DNA of 64,000 nucleotides from Paraburkholderia sp. BL23I1N1 (lineage in GTDB: Bacteria > Pseudomonadota > Gammaproteobacteria > Burkholderiales > Burkholderiaceae). The translations under genes were made by a program, and so were the position numbers. Below, in pieces: positions 20,216 to 29,350 of this stretch (its first letter is position 1; each line of letters opens with the position of its first letter). The notes below the pieces were generated by a model, which saw only the letters and a list, made by a program, of their open reading frames with translations, did no database searches and was not told the DNA's origin. Where the stretch lies: positions 4,650,001 to 4,714,000 of the forward strand of contig NZ_RAPV01000001.1 of the NCBI RefSeq assembly GCF_003610295.1, given 5' to 3'.

Positions 20216-20392
20216 GGTTTTCGAATTCGCGGGCAAATGGGGCGCGCCGCGCTATGTCGTTGATTACAGGGGGAAAGAGTGCTTCACGGCCGGTCTTTGG
20301 CGGGCCCGTTCGCGGCGCCGCGGTCGCACGATCTTAGCCGATATGAAGCGGTACGTGGTCCGGGCCGCGCGGCAAAGCGGCTTCGCAAACGA

Positions 20393-20421
20393 AACGGGCT
20401 CCGCATGACGCGGAGCCCGTT
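20393..20421 (-). terminator. Terminator-like hairpin
   Basis: AACGGGCTCCGC, loop ATGAC, GCGGAGCCCGTT: a perfect 12-bp stem 43 bp downstream of the binding-protein gene on the minus strand. Confidence 0.7.
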
Positions 20422-20464
20422 GCTCGCAAGCCGGCAAGCGCGTCGTTAGACGCGCGTGGCTGGC

Positions 20465-21247
20465 TTAGCCGCCGTACACGTCGAAGTCGAAGTACTTCTT
20501 CTCGAGCTTCTTGTACGTACCGTCCTTGATGATGTCGGCAATCGCCTTGTCGACCTTCGCCTTCAGATCGGTGTCTTCCTTGCGCATGCCGATGCCTGCG
20601 CCGTTGCCGAGGATCTTCTCGTCGACGATATCCTTGCCCGCGAACTCATAGCCCGCGCCGCGCGGCGTCTTCAGGAAGCCGATTTCAGCTTCGACCGCGT
20701 CCTGCAGCGATGCGTCAAGACGACCCGACAGCAAGTCCGCGTAGACCTGATCCTGGTTCTGATACGGCACGACCTTCGCGCCCTTCGGTTCCCAGTACGT
20801 CTTCGCGTAGGTTTCCTGGATCGTGCCCTGCTCGACGCCAACCGCTTTGCCCTTCAGCGAATCGGCGGTCGGCATAATGCCCGAACCCTTCTTCGTGACG
20901 AGGCGCGTCGGCGTGTTGAACAGCTTCGACGAGAAGGCGATCTGCTCAGCGCGTTGCGGCGTCATGGACATCGACGACAGCACGCCGTCGAACTTCTTCG
21001 CCTTCAGGGCCGGGATCATGCCGTCGAAGTCGTTTTCGATCCACACGCACTTGGCCTTCAGGCGCGTGCAGATTTCATTGCCGAGGTCGATGTCGAAGCC
21101 CGCGAGCTTGCCGTCCGAACCCTTCGACTCAAACGGGGGGTAGCTGGCGTCAACGCCGAAACGGATAGTCGACCAATCTTTAGCGTGTGCGCCAATCGAG
21201 ACGGTTGCAAGCAGAGCAACCGTCAAAGCCGCTAGCAGTTTTTTCAC
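20465..21247 (-). CDS. Periplasmic amino-acid binding protein of an ABC transporter (LAO/HisJ type)
   Basis: A 260-residue SBP_bac_3 protein. The signal peptide ends at AHA; the mature start WSTIRFGVDASYPPFESKGSDGKLAGFDIDLGNEI (given for position, about residues 25-59) is the cluster 3 ligand-binding signature. LFNTPTRLVTKKGSG and VGVEQGTIQETYAK are the next conserved blocks. It most resembles the lysine/arginine/ornithine and histidine binding proteins. No permease or ATPase is adjacent in the window, so it is either an orphan or serves a transporter elsewhere. Confidence 0.88.
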   Translation of the reverse strand: MKKLLAALTVALLATVSIGAHAKDWSTIRFGVDASYPPFESKGSDGKLAGFDIDLGNEICTRLKAKCVWIENDFDGMIPALKAKKFDGVLSSMSMTPQRAEQIAFSSKLFNTPTRLVTKKGSGIMPTADSLKGKAVGVEQGTIQETYAKTYWEPKGAKVVPYQNQDQVYADLLSGRLDASLQDAVEAEIGFLKTPRGAGYEFAGKDIVDEKILGNGAGIGMRKEDTDLKAKVDKAIADIIKDGTYKKLEKKYFDFDVYGG

Positions 21248-21774
21248 TGTTTAACTCCTCGGTGTGGTTCAAATACTCCCGTATGCGGTTGTGCCGCTGC
21301 GGGATGCCTGGCGCGACTCACAACCAGGCTTGGGTTGAAGCTGCCGGCCGGGGCGGCCAGCAGCGCGCGCCAAGCTTACCAGTTCAAAAAGATTGGGTAG
21401 CTAGTGAAACACCGGATGGCGGACGGCAATAGCTTTTAAAGCTCGAATGTGGTGGGGAGTCGACGGCTGCGCCATGCGGATTGCATTGCCCCGGTGCGCT
21501 GCCTGAGGGGTCGTAACGGTGTCGTAATGAAGTTGCCTGGTGGCGGTGCTTTGTCCCGGTACTTCGCAAGATGTGCTGTGTGGCAAAACCAGTATAGAAA
21601 ATGGCGCCATTTACCGCCGCCTATTGCGAATTATTACAACGCTCTCGATTGTTTCAATTGGCTGTCCATGAGTTAAAGATTTCGCGTGAACTACCGTTAA
21701 ATACAGATGAGCACATTTGTTAAATCACGCCCGATGAATTGTTTTTCCCGATTGGGACGGGGCCGGAACCAAAA
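21248..21774. other. Intergenic region, no gene seen
   Basis: Between the divergent binding protein and the PotD-like unit. It becomes AT-rich from about 21590 (for example TTGCGAATTATTACAACG) and probably holds promoters for both sides. No reading frame here has convincing coding character. Confidence 0.35.
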
Positions 21775-21882
21775 ATGCATTGCTTGGCGCTATTATTAAC
21801 GCTCTGCGCGCCTGCCTACGCAGTGGGCGAACATATGAATATCTGTCTGAACAAAGTCATCGAGCACGACGTCCGCGGTTAA
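21775..21882 (+). CDS. Tiny exported peptide or relic, 35 aa
   Basis: ATG to TAA encodes 35 residues. The first 16 look like a Sec signal peptide (LALLLTLCAPAYA, cleavage after AYA), and the rest is short and polar (VGEHMNICLNKVIEHDVRG). A weak GGAACC precedes the ATG. It lies 47 bp before the PotD-like gene. It could be a genuine small secreted peptide, or the surviving 5' end of a decayed periplasmic-protein gene. The signal-peptide pattern is the only support. Confidence 0.3.
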   Translation: MHCLALLLTLCAPAYAVGEHMNICLNKVIEHDVRG

Positions 21883-21929
21883 TCTCCGCGTGCCGGTTTG
21901 CGTTCGTCTTCATGGCCTTCTGCTAAGCG

Positions 21930-23087
21930 GTGTTGTATATGCACACGATTTCGATGGCAGATGAAACGCGCCGTTTCAAACCATCGCTCCGGCGTCGAAT
22001 TGCAGGTGTCGCGGCACGCGCGATTGCGTTGCGCTGTGGTGGCGTTTCCAGTTTTTTGACGCTGCTGATAAGCGTCGCTTTCTGCTGTAGCCTTTTGTCG
22101 TCGGCGCCCGTTCTGGCGGCGGGCACCGTGCTGCGCGTACTGGCATGGCCCGGCTATGCAGACGCCGATGTCGTCAAGACTTTCGAAGCGCGTTACAACG
22201 CGAAGGTCGAAGTCACGTGGGTCGATTCCGACGAGGCGTTATGGGCGCAGATGCATGCCCAGGGTACGCCGCAGTTCGATGTGCTTGCGGCGAATACGGC
22301 TGAAATCGAGCGCTATACCCGCGCGAATCTGCTGGTGCCGCTCGATCTTGCCAGTTTGCCGAATACGAAAAAACAGTTGCCGCGGTTTCAGGCGCTGTCG
22401 TCGATTGAAGGCCTGACTTCGGTAGGCAATGTATACGCCATTCCATTCACGTATTCGTCGATGGGCCTGATCTATGACCGCAAGCAGATCGCCGTTGCGC
22501 CGCGCTCGATGCGCGAATTGTGGAACCCGCGTTACCGCGGCAAGGTTCTGGATTTCAATAGCGCCCAGCATAATTTCTCGTTCACCGCGCTGGCGCTGGG
22601 CTATCCCCATCCTTTCCAGCTCGATGCCACGCAAATGCGCGTGATCGCTCAAAAGCTCGTCGATCTGCGCCGCAACCTGCTGACCTATTACACGCTGCCG
22701 GAAGAAGCGACCGCGTTCTTCATCCAGCATAAAGTTGCCTTGATGTTCGGCAACTATGGCACCCAGCAGGTTGAATCGTTGCGTCGCGCCGGCGCCGACG
22801 TGGGCTACGTCATTCCCGACGAAGGGGCGCTCGCCTGGCTGGACTGCTGGTCGATGACGCGTTTCGCCAGGGATCGCCCGCTCGCGCTGGCGTGGATCAA
22901 CTACATGCTCGAGCCGGACGTGAGTGCGTTGTTGACGCAACGTCAGGGGCTCGCCAACACGTTGACGGCGCCGGCGGAAAACAGCGACAAAGCACGCATT
23001 GTCTGGATCGGTCCGGTGGAAGATATTCAGCGGCGCGAAGAACTGTGGAACAGAATCGTGTCTGGCGACAGGTCGGAGCGTTTTTGA
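21930..23087 (+). CDS. PotD-like periplasmic solute-binding protein
   Basis: A 385-residue extracellular solute-binding protein of the spermidine/putrescine type. A long basic N-region precedes the hydrophobic signal at about residues 37-62 (ending VLAAG). The mature start TVLRVLAWPGYADADVVKTFE and the blocks YAIPFTYSSMGLIYD, MRELWNPRYRGKV and FGNYGTQQV match PotD relatives. The start may be GTG 21930, ATG 21939 or ATG 21954. There is no permease or ATPase gene; instead the stop TGA overlaps the ATG of the GGDEF gene by one base. This suggests a role as a ligand sensor for that protein, as NspS does for MbaA in Vibrio cholerae (inference). Confidence 0.8.
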   Translation: MLYMHTISMADETRRFKPSLRRRIAGVAARAIALRCGGVSSFLTLLISVAFCCSLLSSAPVLAAGTVLRVLAWPGYADADVVKTFEARYNAKVEVTWVDSDEALWAQMHAQGTPQFDVLAANTAEIERYTRANLLVPLDLASLPNTKKQLPRFQALSSIEGLTSVGNVYAIPFTYSSMGLIYDRKQIAVAPRSMRELWNPRYRGKVLDFNSAQHNFSFTALALGYPHPFQLDATQMRVIAQKLVDLRRNLLTYYTLPEEATAFFIQHKVALMFGNYGTQQVESLRRAGADVGYVIPDEGALAWLDCWSMTRFARDRPLALAWINYMLEPDVSALLTQRQGLANTLTAPAENSDKARIVWIGPVEDIQRREELWNRIVSGDRSERF

Positions 23088-24886
23088 TGATACGACCCGG
23101 CTTGACATTCAAGTTATCGATTCTGCTGGCGTGCATCGGCGTGCTCGCATCCGGCGCGACCGGTTATTACACGTATCGTGCCAATCGTACGATGCTGGTG
23201 AACGAAGCCGAACAAAGCTTGCTGACTTCAACGGAACTGCTGGGCCAACGCTTTTCCATCGCGATCGACGATGTCGGCGCGGACGCGCTGGTGCTCGCGA
23301 GCTTGCCGTCTACGGCGAAGGTCCTGCAGACCGACGACGGCCTTGGTGCGAATGCGCCGCGCGAACAGCTGGCGCAGGTGTATGTCAGCTTCATGGTTCA
23401 CCACCCCGAGTACCTGCAAATCCGGCTGATTACCCGTAAGCACTACGGACTTGAGCTGATCCGTTTCGACCGTGATGCGGACGGCCTGGTGCGGGTCGAG
23501 GGCAACAGCTTGCAGGAAAAAGGCCAGTTCGCGTATGTGTTCGACACGCTGGCGTTTTCGCCCGGGCGTATTTACACCTCGCCGATCTCGGTGAATCACG
23601 AGTACGGTACGCATGCAGCCGAAGGCAAACCGACGCTGCGGCTTGGCACGCCCATCGCGGACGAGAGTGGGGCGGTGGTGGGTGTCGTCATTATCGACAT
23701 CGATCTGGCGGGTCTGCTCAACCGTTTGCAGAGCGATTTGCCGAGCGACTATCAGGTTTATCTTGCCAACGAATGGGGCGATTTCCTGGTCCATCCGGAT
23801 GCCTCGAAAACGTTCGGCTTCGACAAGGGGCGTCGCGTTCTGATGCAGGACAGTTTTTCCGCCACCAAGCCGCTCTTCGATCAGTCGACAAGCGAAGTTC
23901 TGCTGAACGGTCTGGTGCGGCCGGGGCAGGCGGCCGGCCAGGTGCTCGCCTTCGTGCGCAGGCCGTTCGGCGCGTCCGAGGGCAACCGCTTTATTGTGCT
24001 CGGCCTCGCCAGGCCACTCCAGGATGTCCTGTCCGGCGCCACGGCGCTGGGCAACCGAATCATCCGCATGGTGTTGATCTTCAGCGTGTTGGCGCTATTC
24101 CTCGCGATTCTGTTCGCGCGTGCCCTGACCAAGCCTTTGCACATTCTCGCGTACGCCGCGACGCATCTGTTCGCCGAGCACGCGATGGAAACGCTGCCGC
24201 TCAAACGGACCGACGAGATCGGCATCCTCGCGCGCTGTTTCGATCGTCTGCGCCGGGAAATCAAGTCGCAAATGGACGTGCTGCATAACAAGCAACGTGA
24301 ACTCGTCCATCTCGCCACGCACGACGGGTTGACTGGCTTGCCGAACCGCATGTTGTTCATGCAGAAAATCGAGGCGGCGATAAGGGAGGCGACGCGGCGT
24401 GAGGAAGGGCTCGCCGTGCTGTTCGTCGACCTCGACCGCTTCAAGCAGATCAACGACCAGTTCGGTCATTCGATCGGAGACAAGGTACTCGCCGCGGTAG
24501 CGCAGCGGCTGAAGCAGGTGCTTTGCTCGGCGGACGTTGCCGCGCGCCTCGGCGGTGACGAGTTCATCGTGTTGATCGAGGGGCCGCGTTCCGCCGAGGC
24601 GGCCCCCGGAATTGCCTCGCGGATCATCGGCGCATTGAACGAAGAACTACTGATCGACGGACACAGCATGACGGTGGGCGCGAGCATCGGCATCAGCCAG
24701 TTTCCGGACGATAGCGCCACGGCAGAGGAGTTGTTGCTCAACGCCGATGCGGCAATGTATGCGGCCAAATCCGATGGACGGAGTGCGTATCTGCGCTATC
24801 AGGATGTGATCGAGGCGCGCAAGTTAAAACAGGAACAGGCGAGCGAAGGGGCAACGGAAGGCCGCGAGGCGGAGCCGACTGCCTGA
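23087..24886 (+). CDS. Membrane diguanylate cyclase with periplasmic Cache-like sensor, HAMP and GGDEF
   Basis: A 599-residue protein. Membrane helix 1 is at about residues 9-29, a large periplasmic sensor (Cache-like, with YLQIRLITRKHYGLELIRFD) spans about 30-320, helix 2 about 325-345, then HAMP and a GGDEF domain with DGLTGLPNR at its start and RLGGDEFIVLI; GGDEF is residues 489-493, so the active site is intact. It should make c-di-GMP from two GTP. The inhibitory RxxD site is missing: CSAD stands at that position. Start ATG 23087 overlaps the upstream stop, so the two genes are translationally coupled. No EAL domain is present. Confidence 0.88.
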   Translation: MIRPGLTFKLSILLACIGVLASGATGYYTYRANRTMLVNEAEQSLLTSTELLGQRFSIAIDDVGADALVLASLPSTAKVLQTDDGLGANAPREQLAQVYVSFMVHHPEYLQIRLITRKHYGLELIRFDRDADGLVRVEGNSLQEKGQFAYVFDTLAFSPGRIYTSPISVNHEYGTHAAEGKPTLRLGTPIADESGAVVGVVIIDIDLAGLLNRLQSDLPSDYQVYLANEWGDFLVHPDASKTFGFDKGRRVLMQDSFSATKPLFDQSTSEVLLNGLVRPGQAAGQVLAFVRRPFGASEGNRFIVLGLARPLQDVLSGATALGNRIIRMVLIFSVLALFLAILFARALTKPLHILAYAATHLFAEHAMETLPLKRTDEIGILARCFDRLRREIKSQMDVLHNKQRELVHLATHDGLTGLPNRMLFMQKIEAAIREATRREEGLAVLFVDLDRFKQINDQFGHSIGDKVLAAVAQRLKQVLCSADVAARLGGDEFIVLIEGPRSAEAAPGIASRIIGALNEELLIDGHSMTVGASIGISQFPDDSATAEELLLNADAAMYAAKSDGRSAYLRYQDVIEARKLKQEQASEGATEGREAEPTA

Positions 24887-24907
24887 ATCGCCCAAGAGAA
24901 TAATCGG

Positions 24908-26398
24908 TTATTGCGAGGCCGCAATGGCTCCCCGCGCGCCGTTTTCGTGAAGCAGCTGCAATGCGTGACGAAGCGCATTTCTGAACCCGGGAAGGGCAGC
25001 CAGATCCGCCGGAAACACTTCGCGCACGGACAGTAAGGCGTCCATCAACGCCTGCGGGTCGCCTTGCGCGGATGCCGCGAGCGCCGTCAATCTACCGGCC
25101 AGCGGATCGCTGATTTCGTAACGCGTGCCGTCGTCCGCATGGCCGCGCAAAAACGTCATCCAGGCCGCCACCGCCAGCGCGAGACGCGTGAACGACTGGC
25201 CCGCGCCGATCCGCGCCGCAATCGTCGCGAGCAGACGCGGCGGAATCTTCTGGCTGCCGTCCATCGCAATCTGTGCGCAGCGATGTTTCAGCGCCGGATT
25301 CGCATAGCGCTCAAGCAATGCGTCCCGATAGGCGGGCAGGTCGAATGACGCGGGCATGGCGAGCGTCGGCGCGATTTCCTGCGTCATCATCGCGTGGATG
25401 AGATTGCGAATGGCGGGGTGGGAGATCGCGGCGTCGACGGTGTGGAAGCCGCCAAGCATCGACAGATAAGCCAGCGTCGAGTGCGTGCCGTTCAGCATGC
25501 GCAGCTTCGCCAGTTCGAACGGCGTGACGTCGTCGACGAATTGCGCACCAACGGCGTCCCATGCAGGACGTCCCCCGGGAAAACGATCTTCGATGACCCA
25601 TTGCCGGAACGGTTCGCACGGCACCGGGGCGGCGTCCTCATAAACGATCGCGTGGGCCACGGTGGTGCGTTCGGCGCTAGTGGTGGCCGGCACGATACGG
25701 TCGACCATCGTCGATGGAAAGGCAACGTGGACAGCGATCCAGTCGGCCAGTTCAGGGTCGAGTTGCCGCGCGAACGAACAGACCACCTGGCGCAGCGCGG
25801 CGCCGTTATGGGAAAGGTTGTCGCACGAGAGGACCGTGAACGGTTGGCCGGTCGCAGCGTCGCGCCGCTCGCGCAATGCCGCGACGAGAATGCCGGGCAC
25901 CGTGCGCGGTTCGAGCGGGTGAGCCAGATCGTGCGCAACGGCGGGATCGTCCAGCGCGACCTCGCCGGTTTGCGGTTCGCGGCAGTAGCCTTTTTCAGTG
26001 ACGGTCAACGAGACGATCCGTACCAGCGGATTCGCGAGGCGCGCGAACAGGACGGCGCGATCGTGCGGCATGGCCAGCACTTCGCGCAGTGCGCGCACGA
26101 CCGTCACCTTGGCGCCATTCGGTCCACGTTCAACCACGCTATACAGACCCTGCTGCGCCATCAGCGCGTCGCGCTTGCTGACGTCGCCTTGCAGCGTGAC
26201 GCCGCAGATGCCCCAGTCGCCGCCCGCGGCAAGCATGGCCTCTTCCGTATAGAGGGCCTGATGCGCGCGATGGAAGTTGCCAATCCCCAGATGAACGATG
26301 CCGATGCGCGGCTCCCGCCATTGCGGCGACAGCAGATGGGATTGCAGTGTGGGCAGTGTGTCGCGGACGAGGCGGGGCAAGGTGGCGGCAGAAATCAT
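24908..26398 (-). CDS. uxuB: Mannitol dehydrogenase-family oxidoreductase, probable fructuronate reductase
   Basis: A 496-residue polyol-specific long-chain dehydrogenase. [21 protein letters not shown] near residues 32-52 (N-terminal Rossmann motif GxGxFHRAHQ), the central [15 protein letters not shown] helix containing the catalytic lysine, and [18 protein letters not shown] near the C-terminus are diagnostic. UxuB reduces D-fructuronate to D-mannonate with NADH; mannitol, altronate or arabinitol dehydrogenases are alternatives. The neighbouring mannonate dehydratase favours fructuronate/mannonate. The ATG at 26398 gives normal length. It is divergent from manD across a shared promoter. Confidence 0.8.
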   Translation of the reverse strand: MISAATLPRLVRDTLPTLQSHLLSPQWREPRIGIVHLGIGNFHRAHQALYTEEAMLAAGGDWGICGVTLQGDVSKRDALMAQQGLYSVVERGPNGAKVTVVRALREVLAMPHDRAVLFARLANPLVRIVSLTVTEKGYCREPQTGEVALDDPAVAHDLAHPLEPRTVPGILVAALRERRDAATGQPFTVLSCDNLSHNGAALRQVVCSFARQLDPELADWIAVHVAFPSTMVDRIVPATTSAERTTVAHAIVYEDAAPVPCEPFRQWVIEDRFPGGRPAWDAVGAQFVDDVTPFELAKLRMLNGTHSTLAYLSMLGGFHTVDAAISHPAIRNLIHAMMTQEIAPTLAMPASFDLPAYRDALLERYANPALKHRCAQIAMDGSQKIPPRLLATIAARIGAGQSFTRLALAVAAWMTFLRGHADDGTRYEISDPLAGRLTALAASAQGDPQALMDALLSVREVFPADLAALPGFRNALRHALQLLHENGARGAIAASQ

Positions 26399-26481
26399 GT
26401 CGTGAAATCCAGGTAATCCACGTAACGGAAAAGAGGCCAAAAAGGCTTCGGCACGACGCCGTTCGGCGGGAAAACCCTGAT

Positions 26482-26512
26482 TTGACGTCTCGCTATACTT
26501 GTATGGTAGCAT
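26482..26512. promoter_or_regulatory. Shared uxuB-manD promoter with possible GntR site
   Basis: TTGACG at 26482 resembles a -35 element. ATAC-TT-GTAT at 26495-26504 is a short palindrome, overlapping TTGTATGGTAGCATC, which resembles FadR-type GntR operators. A GntR/FCD gene ends this operon. Position between divergent genes is the main support. Confidence 0.3.
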
Positions 26513-26646
26513 CGTTCAAACGGCTTGAGACAGGTGATGAAGGTGATTTTTTGCTTCAGCCTGCGCTCGAAACCGACATGAAAAAACAGCAAGTTGCATG
26601 CCGCCGTTTAACGCGGTTCACCACTTGTTTCTGCAAGGAAGATGTC

Positions 26647-27855
26647 ATGAAGATCGTTCGCGCCGACGTGATCGTCACGTGCCCGGGCCGTAATTTTGTC
26701 ACGCTGAAAATCGTCACCGATGAGGGCGTATACGGCATCGGCGATGCAACGCTGAACGGCCGCGAACTGGCGGTTGCTTCGTACCTGAAAGATCACGTCT
26801 GCCCGTTGCTGATCGGACGCGATCCCGGCCGTATTGAAGACACCTGGCAATACCTCTACAAAGGCGCGTACTGGCGCCGCGGCCCGGTCACGATGACGGC
26901 GATCGCCGCGGTGGATATGGCGCTGTGGGACATTCTCGGCAAAGTAACGGGCATGCCGCTGTACAAGCTGCTCGGCGGCGCCTCGCGAGAAGGCGTGATG
27001 GTGTACGGCCACGCCACCGGCCGCGACATTCCCGAAGCGTTGGACCGATACGCGGAACACATTGAAGCCGGCTATCAGGCCATTCGCATTCAATGCGGTG
27101 TGCCGAATATGCGCTCGGTGTACGGCGTGTCGAAAGGCAGCGGCATGTACGAGCCGGCCACCAAAGGCGCGGTCGAGGAGCAGAGCTGGTCGTCGGAAAA
27201 ATATCTCGACTTCGTGCCGAAGCTTTTCGATGCGGTACGCGACAGATTCGGCTTCGATACGCATTTGCTGCATGACGTCCACCACCGTTTGACGCCGATC
27301 GAAGCCGCGCGTTTGGGAAAATCGGTCGAACCGTATCGTCTGTTCTGGATGGAAGACCCGACGCCCGCGGAAAACCAGGCCGGCTTCCGGCTGATTCGCG
27401 AACATACCGTGACACCGATCGCCGTGGGCGAAGTCTTCAACAGTATCTGGGATTGCAAGCAGTTGATCGAGGAACAGTTGATCGACTATATCCGCGCAAC
27501 CTTGACGCACGCGGGCGGCATTACGCATCTGCGGCGCATCGCGGATTTTGCTTCGCTGTACCAGGTGAGAACCGGTTGCCACGGGCCGTCCGATCTGTCG
27601 CCGGTGTGCATGGGCGCGGCGCTGCACTTCGATCTGTGGGTGCCGAATTTCGGCGTGCAGGAATACATGGGCTTTCCGCAGGAAGCACTCGACGTATTCC
27701 CGCATGCATGGCGCTTCGAGCGCGGCATGATGCATCCCGGCGAAGCCCCGGGCCACGGCGTCGATATCGACGAAGCAGCGGCCGCGCGGTATCCCTACGA
27801 CCCGGCCTATTTGCCGGTCGCGCGTCTCGAAGACGGAACGCTATGGAACTGGTGA
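26647..27855 (+). CDS. manD: D-mannonate dehydratase, enolase superfamily
   Basis: A 402-residue member of the ManD/RspA group. It begins [22 protein letters not shown], the usual N-terminus. The capping domain is followed by a TIM barrel with metal-ligand and catalytic segments [10 protein letters not shown] (Asp), WMEDPTPAE (Glu), and [10 protein letters not shown] (Glu). The reaction is D-mannonate to 2-keto-3-deoxy-D-gluconate. ATG at 26647 is chosen by homology although the frame is open from 26347. It heads the operon manD, MFS, idnD, MFS, gntR. Confidence 0.9.
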   Translation: MKIVRADVIVTCPGRNFVTLKIVTDEGVYGIGDATLNGRELAVASYLKDHVCPLLIGRDPGRIEDTWQYLYKGAYWRRGPVTMTAIAAVDMALWDILGKVTGMPLYKLLGGASREGVMVYGHATGRDIPEALDRYAEHIEAGYQAIRIQCGVPNMRSVYGVSKGSGMYEPATKGAVEEQSWSSEKYLDFVPKLFDAVRDRFGFDTHLLHDVHHRLTPIEAARLGKSVEPYRLFWMEDPTPAENQAGFRLIREHTVTPIAVGEVFNSIWDCKQLIEEQLIDYIRATLTHAGGITHLRRIADFASLYQVRTGCHGPSDLSPVCMGAALHFDLWVPNFGVQEYMGFPQEALDVFPHAWRFERGMMHPGEAPGHGVDIDEAAAARYPYDPAYLPVARLEDGTLWNW

Positions 27856-27903
27856 ATGGGTGAGCTGATTTCGCTCAACCCTTAACCCACTTACTAAAAA
27901 ATC

Positions 27904-29319
27904 ATGGAGACACGCGTGAACCCAGCACGTCCGCAAGCCGCCGCGCCGGCCAGCACCGCCATGCTGCGCCGTGTGGCCTTCGCCTCGACCATCGGCACCG
28001 CGGCCGAGTACTACGACTTCTTCGTTTACGGCACGGCCGCCGTGCTGGTGTTCGGCCAGAAATTCTTTCCCTCCACCGACCCGCTGATCGGCACACTCGC
28101 CGCCTTCGCCACCTATGCGGTTGGTTTTCTGGCGCGGCCGCTGGGCGGCATCGTGTTCGGCCATTTCGGCGATCGCGTCGGCCGCAAGAAGGCGCTGATC
28201 GTGACGATCCTGATCGTCGGTTTGGGGACGTTCGCGATCGGCTTGTTGCCGGACTATCAGTCAATCGGCATCTGGGCGCCCATCGCGCTGATCGTGATCC
28301 GCGTGCTGCAAGGCTTCGGTGTGGGCGGCGAGCAGGCGGGCGCCGTACTGCTCACCGCTGAATACGCTCCGCCTGCGCGGCGTGGCTTCTTTGCGAGCCT
28401 CGTGCAACTGGGCGCACCGGCCGGTTTCCTGATTCCTTCGGGGCTGTTCGCGTTGCTCAGCGCGACGTTGACACAGGCGCAACTGCTCGACTGGGGCTGG
28501 CGCATTCCGTTTCTCGCCAGCGCGCTGCTGGTCGCGGTCGGCCTGTATATCCGCTTGCGCACCGAAGAGTCGCCGATCTTTGCGACGATCCAGCAGACCA
28601 AGGCAGTCGCTTCGCGCCCGGTGGTGGAAGTGGTGCGACAGTTCGGCCCGACGATCCTCAAAGGCGTCGGCGCCAAATTGATCGAGGCTTGCGCCTTTGC
28701 GATGTACACGATGATCGTGCTGGCCTACGGCAAAGCGCACGGCATCGCGCAAAGCATGCTGCTCGAAACGGTGATCGTCGCGGTCGCGCTCGAGCTTGTG
28801 ACGATTCCCCTCGCTGGCGCGTTGTCCGATCGCATCGGGCGGCGGCCAACCTCCATTGCGGGCGCGTTATTGCACGTGGCGCTGGTGGTGCCGTTCTTCA
28901 TGGCGATCGATAGCGGCAATCGCGCGGCGATCCAGCTCGTGATGATTCTCGCCATTAGTGTGGGCCACAGTCTTTGTTATGCACCGCAAGCGGCGCTGTT
29001 CCCCGAACTGTTCCCGGCGCGCGTGCGTTGCAGTGGTATCGCGCTGATCTGGCAAATCGGCTCGTTGCTCGGCAGCGGCGTGCTCGGGCTGCTGGCCGTC
29101 AAACTGATTCAGGTCACGCATGGCAATTCGCTCGCGTTGATCCTCTACGTGGCAGTGCTCGGCGTGGTGTCGGCTGTCTCGCTCTTTGCATTGCCGGAAA
29201 CCGCGCCTAAGCGCCGTGGCGGCGATCTCCATGACTGGAGCGGCGGCGAGCCGGTAGAGGCGCACACCTCAGCGCACGCGTTTCCGTCCCCATCTTCGTC
29301 TTCTGTTGCGCAGCACTGA
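27904..29319 (+). CDS. MFS transporter, metabolite:H+ symporter (MHS) type
   Basis: A 471-residue protein with about 12 membrane helices. SIxGTxxEYYDFFVYGTAA at the start of helix 1 (here FASTIGTAAEYYDFFVYG) and HFGDRVGRKKAL (loop 2-3) are hallmarks of the MHS family, which includes KgtP and ShiA. It takes up organic or sugar acids with protons. Its place after manD suggests mannonate, idonate or a related acid. ATG 27904 lies 48 bp after manD. Confidence 0.85.
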   Translation: METRVNPARPQAAAPASTAMLRRVAFASTIGTAAEYYDFFVYGTAAVLVFGQKFFPSTDPLIGTLAAFATYAVGFLARPLGGIVFGHFGDRVGRKKALIVTILIVGLGTFAIGLLPDYQSIGIWAPIALIVIRVLQGFGVGGEQAGAVLLTAEYAPPARRGFFASLVQLGAPAGFLIPSGLFALLSATLTQAQLLDWGWRIPFLASALLVAVGLYIRLRTEESPIFATIQQTKAVASRPVVEVVRQFGPTILKGVGAKLIEACAFAMYTMIVLAYGKAHGIAQSMLLETVIVAVALELVTIPLAGALSDRIGRRPTSIAGALLHVALVVPFFMAIDSGNRAAIQLVMILAISVGHSLCYAPQAALFPELFPARVRCSGIALIWQIGSLLGSGVLGLLAVKLIQVTHGNSLALILYVAVLGVVSAVSLFALPETAPKRRGGDLHDWSGGEPVEAHTSAHAFPSPSSSSVAQH

Positions 29320-29350
29320 GCGCACGATCTTTGTCATACCGGAGTTCATC

